DNA from: Halichondria panicea
Lineage: Eukaryota > Porifera > Demospongiae > Suberitida > Halichondriidae
Assembly (NCBI RefSeq): GCF_963675165.1
Contig: NC_087383.1
Span: 6,116,839-6,180,838, forward strand
Direction of reading: 5' to 3'
DNA: 64,000 nucleotides
Below the pieces are notes generated by a model, which did not search any database, had not been told where the DNA came from, and saw only the letters and a program-made list of their open reading frames with translations. Positions within the stretch are counted from its first letter, which is position 1, and every line of letters begins with the position of its first letter. Positions 11,601-21,985 of this stretch are shown one piece after another. The position numbers and the translations under genes are program-made.

Positions 11601-12381
11601 GCACCGCGGGTGCTGATGCCTCAGTGGAGGTGCCAAAGCTATACATAACATAAAGCTACTAATAGCTAGCTTTTATAGCCTCGTTTCCAGGCCTTACTTT
11701 TTCTTGCTGTTGTCACTGTTCATCCATAAATCACTAGAAAGACATAGTGCTAGTGAGGCAGCAAAGAAAGAAATGGGCGTACAGTTAAGAAAAAGTAAGG
11801 CCTGGTTTGGGAAATCGCGTGATCCACAAGGATTTTTATGAACGTGGGCGATATGTAGCCCACAATCGTGACGTAAGGTATTCTCCCACGCATTCAGAGT
11901 TAATAAGACTGTACATGTACTGAGACAACCACCAAGCTGTGCTGCAAGTCAGATCAGAGAACCAGCGTGGCCAGCTCTGGTGGCAGTAGCTACCTGCTAT
12001 ATATGATAATGATGACTAACTTAAGCTATTCTTGATCTATACTAGCATGTAGAAAGACACAAGAAAAGGTAATAGTCTGATAGAATCTGAACACACAATC
12101 TAGACTAGTAGATCATCTAAGGTATTAGTGCTTGCAAACTTCCAGTTCCAAGTCCATGTCCAGCTTGCTGCAGGCAAAGTTTTATTAGTCATAGATATCT
12201 GCGTGGGCAGTCCAACATCTCTAGCTCAGCATGCCCACGCTCATTTTCACCCTTCTACCACCCTTCTACCCTCACGCGACTTCCCGATACAGGCTCTCCT
12301 TTTTCCTAACTCTACGTCTATTTCTTTCTTTTTTCCTCCAATTAATACCGTATTTTATCTCATTGAACGATTAAGACAGTA

Positions 12382-13867
12382 CACTGTTAAAAATGGGGTG
12401 TTACGTAGCACACTAATTTTAGTAGGTAAATGTCAGTGGTGTGTTAATGAACACACTCGTGTGTTTGTCGTGCTCAACAACACACTTGGAGTGTAATAGA
12501 ACACACTCGGGTGACACAACAGAATGGTGTGTTACTGAACACTCTGACATCCATACAGTGGTGTAAAGTAGCACACGATATATAAGATATTAAGAAGGTC
12601 TTTTTACTTTTCAGATACCAGAATTAATATTTATGTTCCACTTAGTACAGTTAGATCACCAAGAGTGCTAAGTATGTGCAAGTGAAATAAGAGTTGAAAT
12701 GCTGCAGTCCCTGCAAATACGGGAAACAACTTGCTATCACTCTCAAAGGAAGCTTTATACTTTGCAAACCCAGAAATCCAGGTCCTAAAAGTATGGCTAT
12801 AGTATATAGAAGCCTGCAATGCATGTAGAATCTCTACATGCATGCTATACTAGAGCTAAGTGGCTAAGTCCGGACCTTCTGTGTGCGCATGCGCATTGAG
12901 GCTAGAAGCACATGTAGTGTGCTTTAATTAAAATCAACAACAAGAAGAACTGGAGAAGAACTCAATTTAGCTCTGCACTAACTGCACTGAGTATTTAGCT
13001 TTCCTGAAGAATATACACTGCTGCAGCACTTCATGGAGCTTCCAAAGGCCATTCATGTGGTAAGCTGGTGAAATACTATGTGTGATATGATCATATAAAT
13101 AATATATAGCCTTTCTCACAACTCAGCCCAGAACTTGACCTCATTCTTGACCTGAGCACTGTTTGGGTATAGAAGTGACTATTCTCTGGGACATACTAAC
13201 TGCTATAAATGTGCAGAAAAGTATCCAGATACGTGGAGTAATAGATATGCTTACCAGACATAATTGTATTTATTATTTAGGATGAGATACAAGATGACTT
13301 CAATCAAAATGTGCTACTGCTGCTGTGCGCTCTTTCGTCAAAAAGGAAACATGTGATGTGCTGTCATTAACAGTAATGTGTTATGTAATAATCTGTATAA
13401 CATTTAAATAGTCGTTCGTTGTATATATGTTTTTGATTTGTGTTAAATGACTTGTACATTTCGTTGAAATTGCAACAGCACCAAGCTAGAAGTAATCTTA
13501 CCGTCCTGAAAATAACCAAGTTACGAGGTGCACATGCACTGTATGCATGTGCTAGACAAACATTATTAGTGTGCTTGAAGGCACTGTATGCATGTGCTAG
13601 ACAAACATTATTAGTGTGCTTGAAGGCACTGTATGCATGTGCTAGACAAACATTATTAGTGTGCTTGAAGGCACTGTATGCATGTGCTAGACAACACATT
13701 TACCAGTATTAGAAGGCACCTATGCATGTGCTAGATAACACACTTGCCAATGTGTTCAGCAACACACAACAGCTTCTGTGTTACAAAACACCTTTAGGGG
13801 TGTCAAATTTAAAGTGTCATACCAACATGCCAAAAGTGTGTTCCAGAACACATCATTTTTAACAGTG
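12382..13867. mobile_element. 1,486-bp element with CACTGTTAAAAATG inverted ends, TA target
   Basis: Left end CACTGTTAAAAATG is the exact inverse of the right end CATTTTTAACAGTG. TA flanks both sides. The related copy near 57,355-57,385 (inverted) reads straight through with a single TA, giving an empty site. Subterminal GTGTGTT and AACACAC words recur, as in many non-autonomous elements. A TA target fits Tc1/mariner-like transposases, but no transposase is present. Confidence 0.8.
13536..13720. repeat. 45-bp minisatellite, four units
   Basis: Units start at 13,536, 13,581, 13,626 and 13,671 with GCACTGTATGCATGTGCTAG; a degenerate fifth follows. Because 45 is divisible by three, it gives long false ORFs on both strands (ALYACARQTLLVCLK). 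Confidence 0.9.
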
Positions 13868-14029
13868 TATTTTATCTTATTGAACGATGTGATAAAGAAC
13901 AGAAAAAGGAGAGCCTGTGTAGAGGCTAAGCTTTTATACACACATTTATAATTATAATTATAATAATTAATTATAATGATGAACATCTTTAATTTTGTTG
14001 CATGCAATCAACTAAATAGTGGGTAATGA

Positions 14030-14425
14030 TCAACCATGATCAATGCCAAAAGTTCAAGTCTAAAATTAATGGCTGCAAGTCAGCAGAGCCTTGCAGCTCT
14101 CTGCTCACTCTTGCAGTTACCAATAGCTAGCGTTCTAGTGCAGAACTAACTACTAAGTAGAGTAGTAACACTCGGTGAACAAGTTTTGCTACGGACTCTT
14201 ATGAAAAGGCTGCAATGGCATTCCAATTAAGCAAAACTAGGCATAACTCGAGAATGAAGCATTATTTTGCAAATCCACGAACAAGTAAACATGACTAGAA
14301 GCCTATAGAAACTCTTACTTGCACTTGATTCATCCTTGAGCAGCTGTAGCGGTCTATATATACACACACACACAGACACACAGACACACTATACCGTATA
14401 CCTCGCTTGCGCATGCGCACCGAGG
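14030..14425. repeat. GCGAGGTATACGG repeat family, inverted copy
   Basis: Reverse complement of the family: ends at ACCGTATACCTCGCTTGCGC and ACCGAGGCATAATTATG. Confidence 0.6.
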
Positions 14426-14744
14426 CATAATTATGATACCACAATAATTACTCAATACATGTACACATTATTTAAATATTTTCTTCTTATTAATTCTAAT
14501 TATACCTTCTAAATACTACTTTCTGTGCTTGAATTCTCTCTTAACTTTGCATAATTCAACAGTTATCTGTACTTTTTGAGCGAAAGCAAAACATGGCGAG
14601 AGGCTTAGCACAGTGCAAACTGTATACATGTGTGTAATAGTCTGCTAGTACTGTATAGCTTCATTGGCGTTGGCGCTGCATTAGCACCTGCGGTGTTTCA
14701 TTGAGCACATGCACATAGAAGGGGGAAACCAGCAAACAAAACTT

Positions 14745-14797
14745 CATCCAATGTGGGACTCAAACCCACGACCCTTAGATTAAGAGTCTGATACTCT
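14745..14797 (-). pseudogene. tRNA-Lys(CTT) 3' part relic
   Basis: On the minus strand the sequence reads AGAGTATCAGACTCTTAATC, then TAAGGGTCGTGGGTTTGAGT and CCCACATTGG. This is the anticodon arm (loop with CTT), variable region and T arm (GGTTTGAGTCC) of a eukaryotic lysine tRNA. The acceptor 5' strand and the D arm (TAGCTCAG) are missing, so it cannot fold as a full tRNA. A pseudogene or the head of a tRNA-derived SINE are both possible. Confidence 0.75.
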
Positions 14798-15435
14798 AAA
14801 GAAAAGGGGATTTCAATGAACGAGCGCACAGCGCGAACATTTTTGGGGGTTACGCCACATTTAGTAACACGTTGTGCAGTAAGACTATGTAAGTATAAAG
14901 AAAATCCCATTCTGAAGTCCCATAGATATATAGCTAGCTGCTATACTATATAATTATGAACAGTCAACTAGCTAGCGAACCATTGAAGTTGATACATCAA
15001 AACAACAATCATTAAATCAAATTGTAACTACAAAAAGCTAGCTGGTATAGTTGTAGCGTTATTGTGCAGAGCTATATATATCTACTGAGTATAGAGAACA
15101 CTCCATGGACAAATTTTGCTATAATTATACGCACTCTTCTGAAAATAATATTAGTCTGCAATAGCTAGCTATAACTGAACGAAGCATTATCCGGGTTGGG
15201 ATGTTTGAACTTGGTTTCTGTACAGACTATGGCAAGTCTTTGACGTTATATATGCTCAGTTCCAACTTAACTGTGACAATACAACCATCGTAGAGTAGAT
15301 GAGAGCCTCTTCTGGCTTCAGAATAGTGTGCAAGCATTCTCGACAACGCAATAGAGGGCATAAGCCACAGCTTCACAGGACAATTGTTAAAATTAATACG
15401 AAAAAAATAGTAAAAAACTAGTTTACAGTATAATT

Positions 15436-15690
15436 ATGCCTCGGTGCGCATGCGCAAGCGAGATATACGGTAGTGTGTGTGTGTGTGTGTGTGTCTGTGT
15501 AGACTGCTACTGCTCAAGGATGAATCAAGTGCAAGTAAGAGTTTCTATAGGCTTCTAGTCATGTTTACTAGGATTTTAATACGTGGATATGCAAAATAAT
15601 GCTTCGTTTTCAAGTTATGCCTAGTTTTGCTTCATTATTTACTTTGAATGCCTTTTCAGAAGAGTGCGTAACAAAACTTGTCCATATAAT
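15436..15690. repeat. GCGAGGTATACGG repeat family, partial copy
   Basis: ATGCCTCGGTGCGCATGCGC followed by AAGCGAGATATACGG and a GT run. It is cut at about 15,685 by the neighbouring GCCGCACGAGGG element. Confidence 0.6.
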
Positions 15691-16215
15691 TATGCCTCGA
15701 GGCGTAGCCGCACGAGGGATACGGTAAAGCTGACTGTGTGTGTGTGTGTGTCTGTGTGTCTGTTCCAGCTGTAACTGCTCAACGGTTGCAATTCGACGAA
15801 AGCTAACCAGCTTCTATAGGCTTCTAGCTACGTTCTCTTGGATTTTGATTCGTGGATTAGCAAACTAAAGCTTCTTTCTCGAGTTATGGCTAGTTTGACT
15901 CACATTGAAGGCTGTTGCAGTCACTTCAGAATCTTTCATAGCATCATCTGTCCGCACAAACTTTCTATTCAACATAATATGAGTTAGCCTTGCACTAAAG
16001 TGCTAGCTTTTTGTTAGCTACAATACACAGAAAATATCTGCTAGCTAGCAGTAGCCATTTGTGAAATTGATCTCTTTGGACACACCCTTTAATTATTCCT
16101 ATGGATGTAATGCGCATGCGCGCTCATTCCCACGTGTGAGAAAATAATATCCAAGATCCAGATCCAGATCCTCCTGGCAGAATCATCTTTTTCTTGAGGG
16201 CCTGGTAAGCCACAA
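15690..16215. repeat. GCCGCACGAGGGATACGG repeat family, copy 2
   Basis: Matches 11,127-11,600 over most of its length, starting CCTCGAGGCGTAGCCGCACG. It appears inserted into, or joined to, the preceding repeat. Confidence 0.55.
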
Positions 16216-16479
16216 AACACTACCATATAACAATATAAATAACAATATGCATGTACACAGGTCTTTTCTTCTTAGATTCTGAACTACAGATTCTGGAAGA
16301 ATCAATTTTCTTCTTTCTTGAGGTCCTGGTAAGCCCCATAATACAATAAATAATAACAACAATAGATGCATGTAAATAAGTCTTTTCTTCTCAGTGACTT
16401 TATAATTATAGATAAGCTAACTTTAATATAAAATTCATTATAGAAACTAATATAACACTCTAATACTTTTGAGCGAAAG

Positions 16480-16900
16480 CAAAAACATGGCAAGAGGCAT
16501 TAGCACAGCGCCAGCTTGAACACTAGTTAATGGAGTGTTGCTACTCTACTTAGTAGTTAGCTCTGCACTAGAACACTAGCTATTGTTATATAGCTGCAAC
16601 AGTGAGAAGAGAGCTGTAAGTCTCTGCTGATGTAGCCATTCTATTATCGCTAAAAAGCATAATAGAGGGATGTGAAGAAGAGAGAAGAGGAATTAAAATC
16701 TTAGGCTTGAACTTTTGGCATCAAAGGTTTTTAACAACAAAATAATGGTTGATCATTACCCACTCTTCGAGTTCTGCATGCAGCAAAATTAATCAATGCA
16801 AAAAATTTTCATGAAATATTCTGTGTGTATAAACGCTATTTAATTTATGATATGTAGCTTTGGCACCTCCATCAGGCATCAGCACCCGCGGTGCTTTCAT
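16480..16900. repeat. GCGAGGTATACGG repeat family, 3' part
   Basis: Contains the family words TGTTGCTACTCTACTTAGTA, GAGAAGAGAGCTG and ends near CACCCGCGGTGCTTTCATTT. The GT-containing start is missing. Confidence 0.55.
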
Positions 16901-17486
16901 TTTATAAAGGTTTACTAACGTAGAACGAATCCCCCAAATTCTGGGGAACTCAGTTTGCTCATGTGCACTATCACCCATGCAATAGATACCAGACAATATT
17001 TTAATTGGCCTGGTCTTGTCAGGAATGTACAGCATAATAATAATTATTATGGTCAGAAACCATAACCGATGAAAAAACCGCGGGTGCATGCTGATGCCTC
17101 ATAATATGGAGGACAGTATTATAGTGTATCTAAATGTAAAAGCGGGAAATGATCGACCATGATCAGTGCTAGTATACCAGAGTCTTCTATACATGGAATA
17201 CTAACGTTAGGAGAGCTTATCAGCTGAAGAACATAATTATACATAGAAGCGCTTTTTCAAAGAATCCAATAGTATAATTATATCCGACTAGAAAAACATT
17301 TGCTATGATCGGCAACGAAACCATCAAAAAGCGTTGAAACAAGAAATCTGGTGAGAAGGCAGGGATAATTTATAGTTTATACGACAATTGAGATCGAAAA
17401 AAATTAGTATAAGGCGCTCAGTGGGTAGCTAGCTGAAGATCAAAGTGTTCTGGTGTAATTTAACTTAGTAGCTTTGGTATAATATA

Positions 17487-17896
17487 CAGTAGAACCTCGC
17501 TTATCCGAATAGAGCGGGACTAGACCCCATCCGAATACATGAAATTTCCGGATTAACAGACGTCACTAATAATTGATTATGAATATCATTAACGAAGACA
17601 CTTTTGTAGATGTATTATGATTATTATTACTGTGGCCAGAAGGGAAGCTGCTAGCTAGAATAGTCTTTATCTCTCCAATACAGTGAGTCTTGTGAGCTCT
17701 CTCTTCGTTTTCTTTGCAGTGGCCATTGTCTTGAGCAGTTTATCTATCAAATTATTGCTGATTCAGCTAAGCACTTTACATTGCGCATGCGCAGTACTCT
17801 ATTCTACTGACAGCCCCACCTCTTTTTCAGTTTGCTATTTTGTCCGGATTTGCGAGGTTTCGGATTAAAGGGGTCCCGATTAGCGAGGTTCTACTG
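17487..17896. mobile_element. Tigger/pogo-type MITE, 410 bp
   Basis: Ends CAGTAGAACCTCGCTTATCC and (right) GCGAGGTTCTACTG are inverted repeats, flanked by TA on each side. CAGT.GAACCTCG with TA target duplication is the known end signature of Tigger/pogo elements. A second pair of words (GACTAGACCCCATCCGAA and its inverse near 17,850-17,875) extends the inverted repeat. No transposase inside. Confidence 0.8.
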
Positions 17897-18592
17897 TACT
17901 GTACAACAGAACAAATTTGCAGCGTGTTTTGAATGCTATTATTATATAGCTTTGCTAGAGAATGATAGTATATCGAATTGTATTGAGCGCCTAACTGTGT
18001 CCATAGAAAGGTCAACGCAATGAGTAACCATTCCCTATAATTATGACAGTATAGTCTACAAGTTACTATACACCCTAGAGCACTGAAGTGCTAACCCTCG
18101 GCTGTTGTCAGGATAATGGAGTGTGTTCAGTTATACAATAATAAAGAGACCGGTAAAGGATCACTTTAGCTACATGTAGATCTACCTCGAATAAAGGTCA
18201 CGTATGGAGCTCATGCAAGTTCAAGCTATTCTGCAAAAATTAAATGAGCGAAAACTATTTTAACGCTCATTTCGCGAAATTTCATATATAATATAATTAT
18301 ACCCTCATAAACTATACCCATGCACTATATACGGTAGGAAGAGAGCAGGCAACAACTATATTATTGTTTAGTGTTAAGTGCCATCAACACGCAGGAACAT
18401 TTCACCTATATATTAGGGGTCACACAAAGAGAAACTACATTTGCCCACATGCTACTGATTGTACAGAGCATGACCACAAAGCTAATAACTATACGTAAGA
18501 GCAAGCCACAAGTATTGTAACAGAGGTATAAATTATATTCGGTCCATCGGTCAATTTCTGAGCAATTAGCCGACCATTAACTACTTGCTCGG
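17897..18592. other. No gene recognised
   Basis: AT-rich sequence without a supported exon. A short inverted word pair AAATGAGCG / CGCTCATTT lies near 18,240-18,275. Confidence 0.4.
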
Positions 18593-18619
18593 TCATAGTG
18601 TCCTAGAATGCAAAGATTG

Positions 18620-18835
18620 AAGGTCAAAGGTCATAACTAGGGTGACACAAGGTGTCATGGGGCGAGCGTGTTTGGCTAGCCTGACTTCTTTCTCTTTAGC
18701 TGTTTCTTGGGCTCTTGCTTGTCTCTCTCGATCCCTCCTTATTCGAAATCTTTCTTGTTTGCGTTCGTTGTCAGGATTCATTTTATGCAACTTTTTCTTA
18801 TGCATCCAGTTGTGCAAAATACACGAGGAATACAC
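18620..18835 (-). pseudogene. Basic Arg/Glu-rich ORF fragment, possibly transposon-derived
   Basis: The minus frame reads MNPDNERKQERFRIRRDRER followed by QARAQETAKEKEVRLAKHAR. Blocks of the form R.RERQA.A.ET..E...RL are common in the N-terminal repeat of Helitron-helicase-like and related transposon proteins. Only one and a half blocks are present and no catalytic domain follows. The identification is a guess from composition. Confidence 0.3.
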
Positions 18836-19282
18836 GAAATTGGTAAGGACCGCGTGTGTAAAAACCAGCTATCAGGCCGTACCAACGTACCATTACATAC
18901 ATACATACAGAGAAATTTCCTACTGTCGTCACTAAGTTATGGCTCGCTATGCTCGCCCCAATTAAAGTTATGATGAACATATGCGCACTCATAATTATAT
19001 CAGCTATGTTGTTCATTGCAAGAACAGGCCTATAGCTATGTAGCTATGTAGCAGAGTGACAAACCGACTATTAATTGGTAAGCTTCTACCTACACCCTAC
19101 TTGATTACTAAGGACATTGCATGGGTAATATTGTGTGTGACCAATATCACCTGATGGCAGAACAAAATGGTATTATGCTAGGACAACTTATCAGTATAAT
19201 CAAGAGGTGTTATTTCTACCTCTGCTGTTAAGTGCCATCAAAATTAATGTCTTATTGTTTTGTTTAAAATCTAAAATGGAAG

Positions 19283-19380
19283 TGAGTGTGTTTATGTGTG
19301 CGTCTCTGTGTATGTGTGTTTGTATGTGTGTGTGTGGGTGGGTGTGTATGGGTGTGTGTGGGTGTGTATGTGTGTGCGTC

Positions 19381-19419
<39 letters not shown>

Positions 19420-19506
19420 ATGTGTGTGTGTGTGTGCCTGTGCGTCTGTGTGTGTATGTGTGCGTGTGTGTGTGTGTGTGTGCGTGCCTGTGCGTGTGCG
19501 TGCACG
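19283..19506. repeat. GT microsatellite, about 220 bp
   Basis: GT repeats with interspersed GC and AT substitutions on the plus strand. It yields overlapping false ORFs in all plus frames (Cys/Val) and minus frames (His/Thr). Confidence 0.95.
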
Positions 19507-19866
19507 ATCAGAAGTCCTCCCATTACTTACTGCAAAGGCTGTCAGTCGCAGTACAGCGTGGAAATGCGGCCTCAGTGATGGGCACAATGGACTCGCAGAC
19601 CCTCTCCCTCGAAATATTGGAACTTTGAATTACTACATTATTTATTGTTGTACGAATTACACCTGGTCTGTACATGTATATATATATTATATAATTATAT
19701 TATTAAACGAACAGGAAACATAATTATTCATGTACATTTCTAGCAATATTGAGTGTTTGACATAAGCACATGTACATGCATGTGTCTAGCCCTAACCACT
19801 TATGTACGTTAGTTCAGCTATGATAATACGGCCTTAAAGTTTTACATGACACACACACAGACTTAC

Positions 19867-20159
19867 CTAGGTCACACTGTCCAGTTGCCACCAGCAACTG
19901 GACACACTTCAGGTGTCCCTTGTAGCAGGCCAAGTACAGGGCAGTGTCCTTATCAGTATCCTGTACATTGACATCGATGCCATCTTGCTGTGTGAGTATC
20001 TTCACTACATCAGGGTGACTGTTCCAGCATGCCCATTGGAGAGCGGTCCATCCACACCAGTCCGTCCAGTCTACAGGAGCTCCTCTAGCCAGCAGCCTCT
20101 CCACCTCGTCCACACGACCATCACGGGAAGCATCACAGAGTTGCTGACCCAGATCATGA
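19867..20159 (-). CDS. Ankyrin-repeat exon, isolated
   Basis: A 293-nt minus-strand exon between a TAG acceptor and a GTAAGT donor. It encodes QQLCDASRDGRVDEVERLLA, then TALQWACWNSHPDVVKIL and TALYLACYKGHLKCVQLLVA: three ankyrin repeats with the TAL..AC..GH...V..L pattern. Not a close relative of the small-exon modules elsewhere in the window: here one exon holds three repeats. No matching upstream or downstream exon was found within several kb, where repeats dominate, so it may be part of a gene with long introns or an orphan. The frame is intact. Confidence 0.75.
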
Positions 20160-20259
20160 CTACAGTGTATTGTGGGAGGAGGTAAACAATGAAGGGCAGA
20201 AATTATCATTATTATGTACCTATACAAATGACAATGAGTAATCTCAGTCTCCAATTAGT

Positions 20260-21263
20260 GGACTCTTAGGTGGTGAGGAGTGAGTGGGTGTATTATAGAG
20301 GATGTGACTGTATTGACCACAATCTTAGGAGCTAGCCTTCACTTGCTAGCTATACCCACATCTAGACACCAGAGGAGCCTGCAACTAATTAACCATCGCT
20401 CAATTAGGTCACTCATTAGTTTCTGAGGTTGTCATCTAAATAAGTAATACAGTCATCTTTGCTTCTATAGCTAGTAAGCACGAGTTATACTATTATACAG
20501 TATAAACAATACATGTAGTGTTAGGAGTATACATTATGGTCACAGTCATTATTGGAGTGTCTGGATTCATAGATAAGGAGTACTGTATTCATTGTGGCCT
20601 CTGAGATATGGTCACCTCAATGTACACAGCCATTCCACCAAATGTTCACCACTTAGTAAACCATAGATTATAAAGTTAGAGAAGTTACATTGAATCTGCA
20701 ATGGATCCTCGAAACTATTTATGTTACTTATGAACGAGGCTGTTAAGCAATTTTTTGCCGGGTAACTCCATTAAAATAAGAAAGTTGTGTTTCCTCGAGA
20801 CATCATCTGTTTATAACATGCCTAGTCCGTCAGCCACATGTAGTACTTATAATGACTGACAACGTACACCCAGTAAAAAAGATAAATTAGCTAGTAAAGT
20901 CATAAGTTCCCAAGGCTGTTTTAGAGCATGCTAGTTATAACTACTACAATAGGTATAGACCTTGAAATAATTATAAGTAAGTTGCACAGACTAAAGCAGC
21001 TATTTGTAGTTTATTATGCACTGTGTGTAGAAATAGGTATTGTTGTGGCTCGATTAAACCACAGCGTAGCGCGGATGTTACTCGAGGGTACCTTCGTTTC
21101 CAACCCCTTTAACCCCTCAATCTATGGTAAAACATAAAAACTCATGATCAGAGTGTTCCAGGGTTCAATGAACTATTTGTTGTGTGGGTTCTAATGAATA
21201 ATTAAGAATGGTATGCAGAAACATTAAATTTTTTACAGAGCAAATCTAATGTACCTATCAAAG
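20260..21263. other. No gene recognised
   Basis: AT-rich, non-repetitive at sight, no convincing exon. It is the left flank of the HECT/integrase element. The 83-codon minus ORF at 21,282-21,533 lies in the inverted repeat and is not protein-coding. Confidence 0.4.
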
Positions 21264-21407
21264 TGTCGCCCCACTACCCTCCTAGGAGGGAGGGGTCAGG
21301 CTAACATGGAGGATTTGACCATAATTATACCCCAGGTCAAATTCCCCACATGCATGGGGGAGGATTCTTTGTTCAAATACCCTAATTTCCTCAGTCACCA
21401 TGTATGT

Positions 21408-21612
21408 GGTGTTATCTGTGTCAAAATGACTATGACAATGTACACACGTGTGCATTGATATGCACGTTACAATAATTATGCATGTCACCATGCATATGCA
21501 CGTTACAATATGCATGTCACCATGCATATGCACGGTACAATATGCATGTCACCATGCATATGCACGTTCATATTATAAATAATACGCATGGCGATACATG
21601 TTACAATAATAC
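21408..21612 (+). repeat. Left terminal inverted repeat of HECT/integrase element
   Basis: Unique 41-bp block at 21,408-21,448 followed by three to four subterminal units of about 35 bp (TATGCACGTTACAATATGCA, CATGTCACCATGCA). Matches the right repeat in inverted order. Subterminal tandem repeats of this sort commonly bind transposase. Confidence 0.8.
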
Positions 21613-21985
21613 ATCAACATTCATATACATTACAGTCAGTTACCATAATTATTATAATTATTATGCATCATAATTATTATAACCATACACATTTCAATAT
21701 ACATTCTGGTTTCACCAGCAAGACTCCATTTGGCCTTGAAAAAACACCGCAATAATTATAACTACCTGGAGTAGGTGGGACACTAGTCTCGCAGGCCATA
21801 TTTTAAAAACTGATACTGACACCTTGATTGTACATGCGCAGGGTAAAAATATAAGCCCACTCCACGTGTACATGCAGAGTATCAGACCAGACCATTCTGA
21901 TCTTGTTCCCGATTACCTCCTCATCAATTGTCCAACCAAAGAGCAATAACACAGAGATCTGAACTACTTTTGCTATAGCGTTTGA

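Larger units (their letters stand above)
11676..13928. mobile_element. MULE-like TAGCCTC element, host of a nested element
   Basis: Begins TAGCCTCGTTTCCAGGCC, ends GAGAGCCTGTGTAGAGGCTA, and is flanked by AGCTTTTA on both sides (8-bp target duplication, 11,668-11,675 and 13,929-13,936). Without the nested element at 12,382-13,867 it is about 765 bp, the same as its inverted full-length relative at 57,304-58,070 (767 bp). Inverted ends with 8-9 bp target duplications fit the Mutator-like group; hAT is the alternative. No transposase is encoded. Confidence 0.75.

Noticed and set aside
12128-12496. 122-codon ORF, also seen inverted at 57,278-57,616
   Set aside because: Lies in two copies of the TAGCCTC transposon; no recognisable domain, and shared only because the repeat is shared.
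13367-13712. Repetitive ORFs on both strands (CLAHAYSAFKHTNNV and ALYACARQTLLV)
   Set aside because: Caused by the 45-bp minisatellite, whose length is a multiple of three.
14698-14910. 70-codon minus ORF
   Set aside because: It overlaps the tRNA-Lys relic and has no protein features.
19200-19723. Long overlapping ORFs of Cys/Val on the plus strand and His/Thr on the minus strand
   Set aside because: They follow entirely from the GT microsatellite and have no conserved domain.
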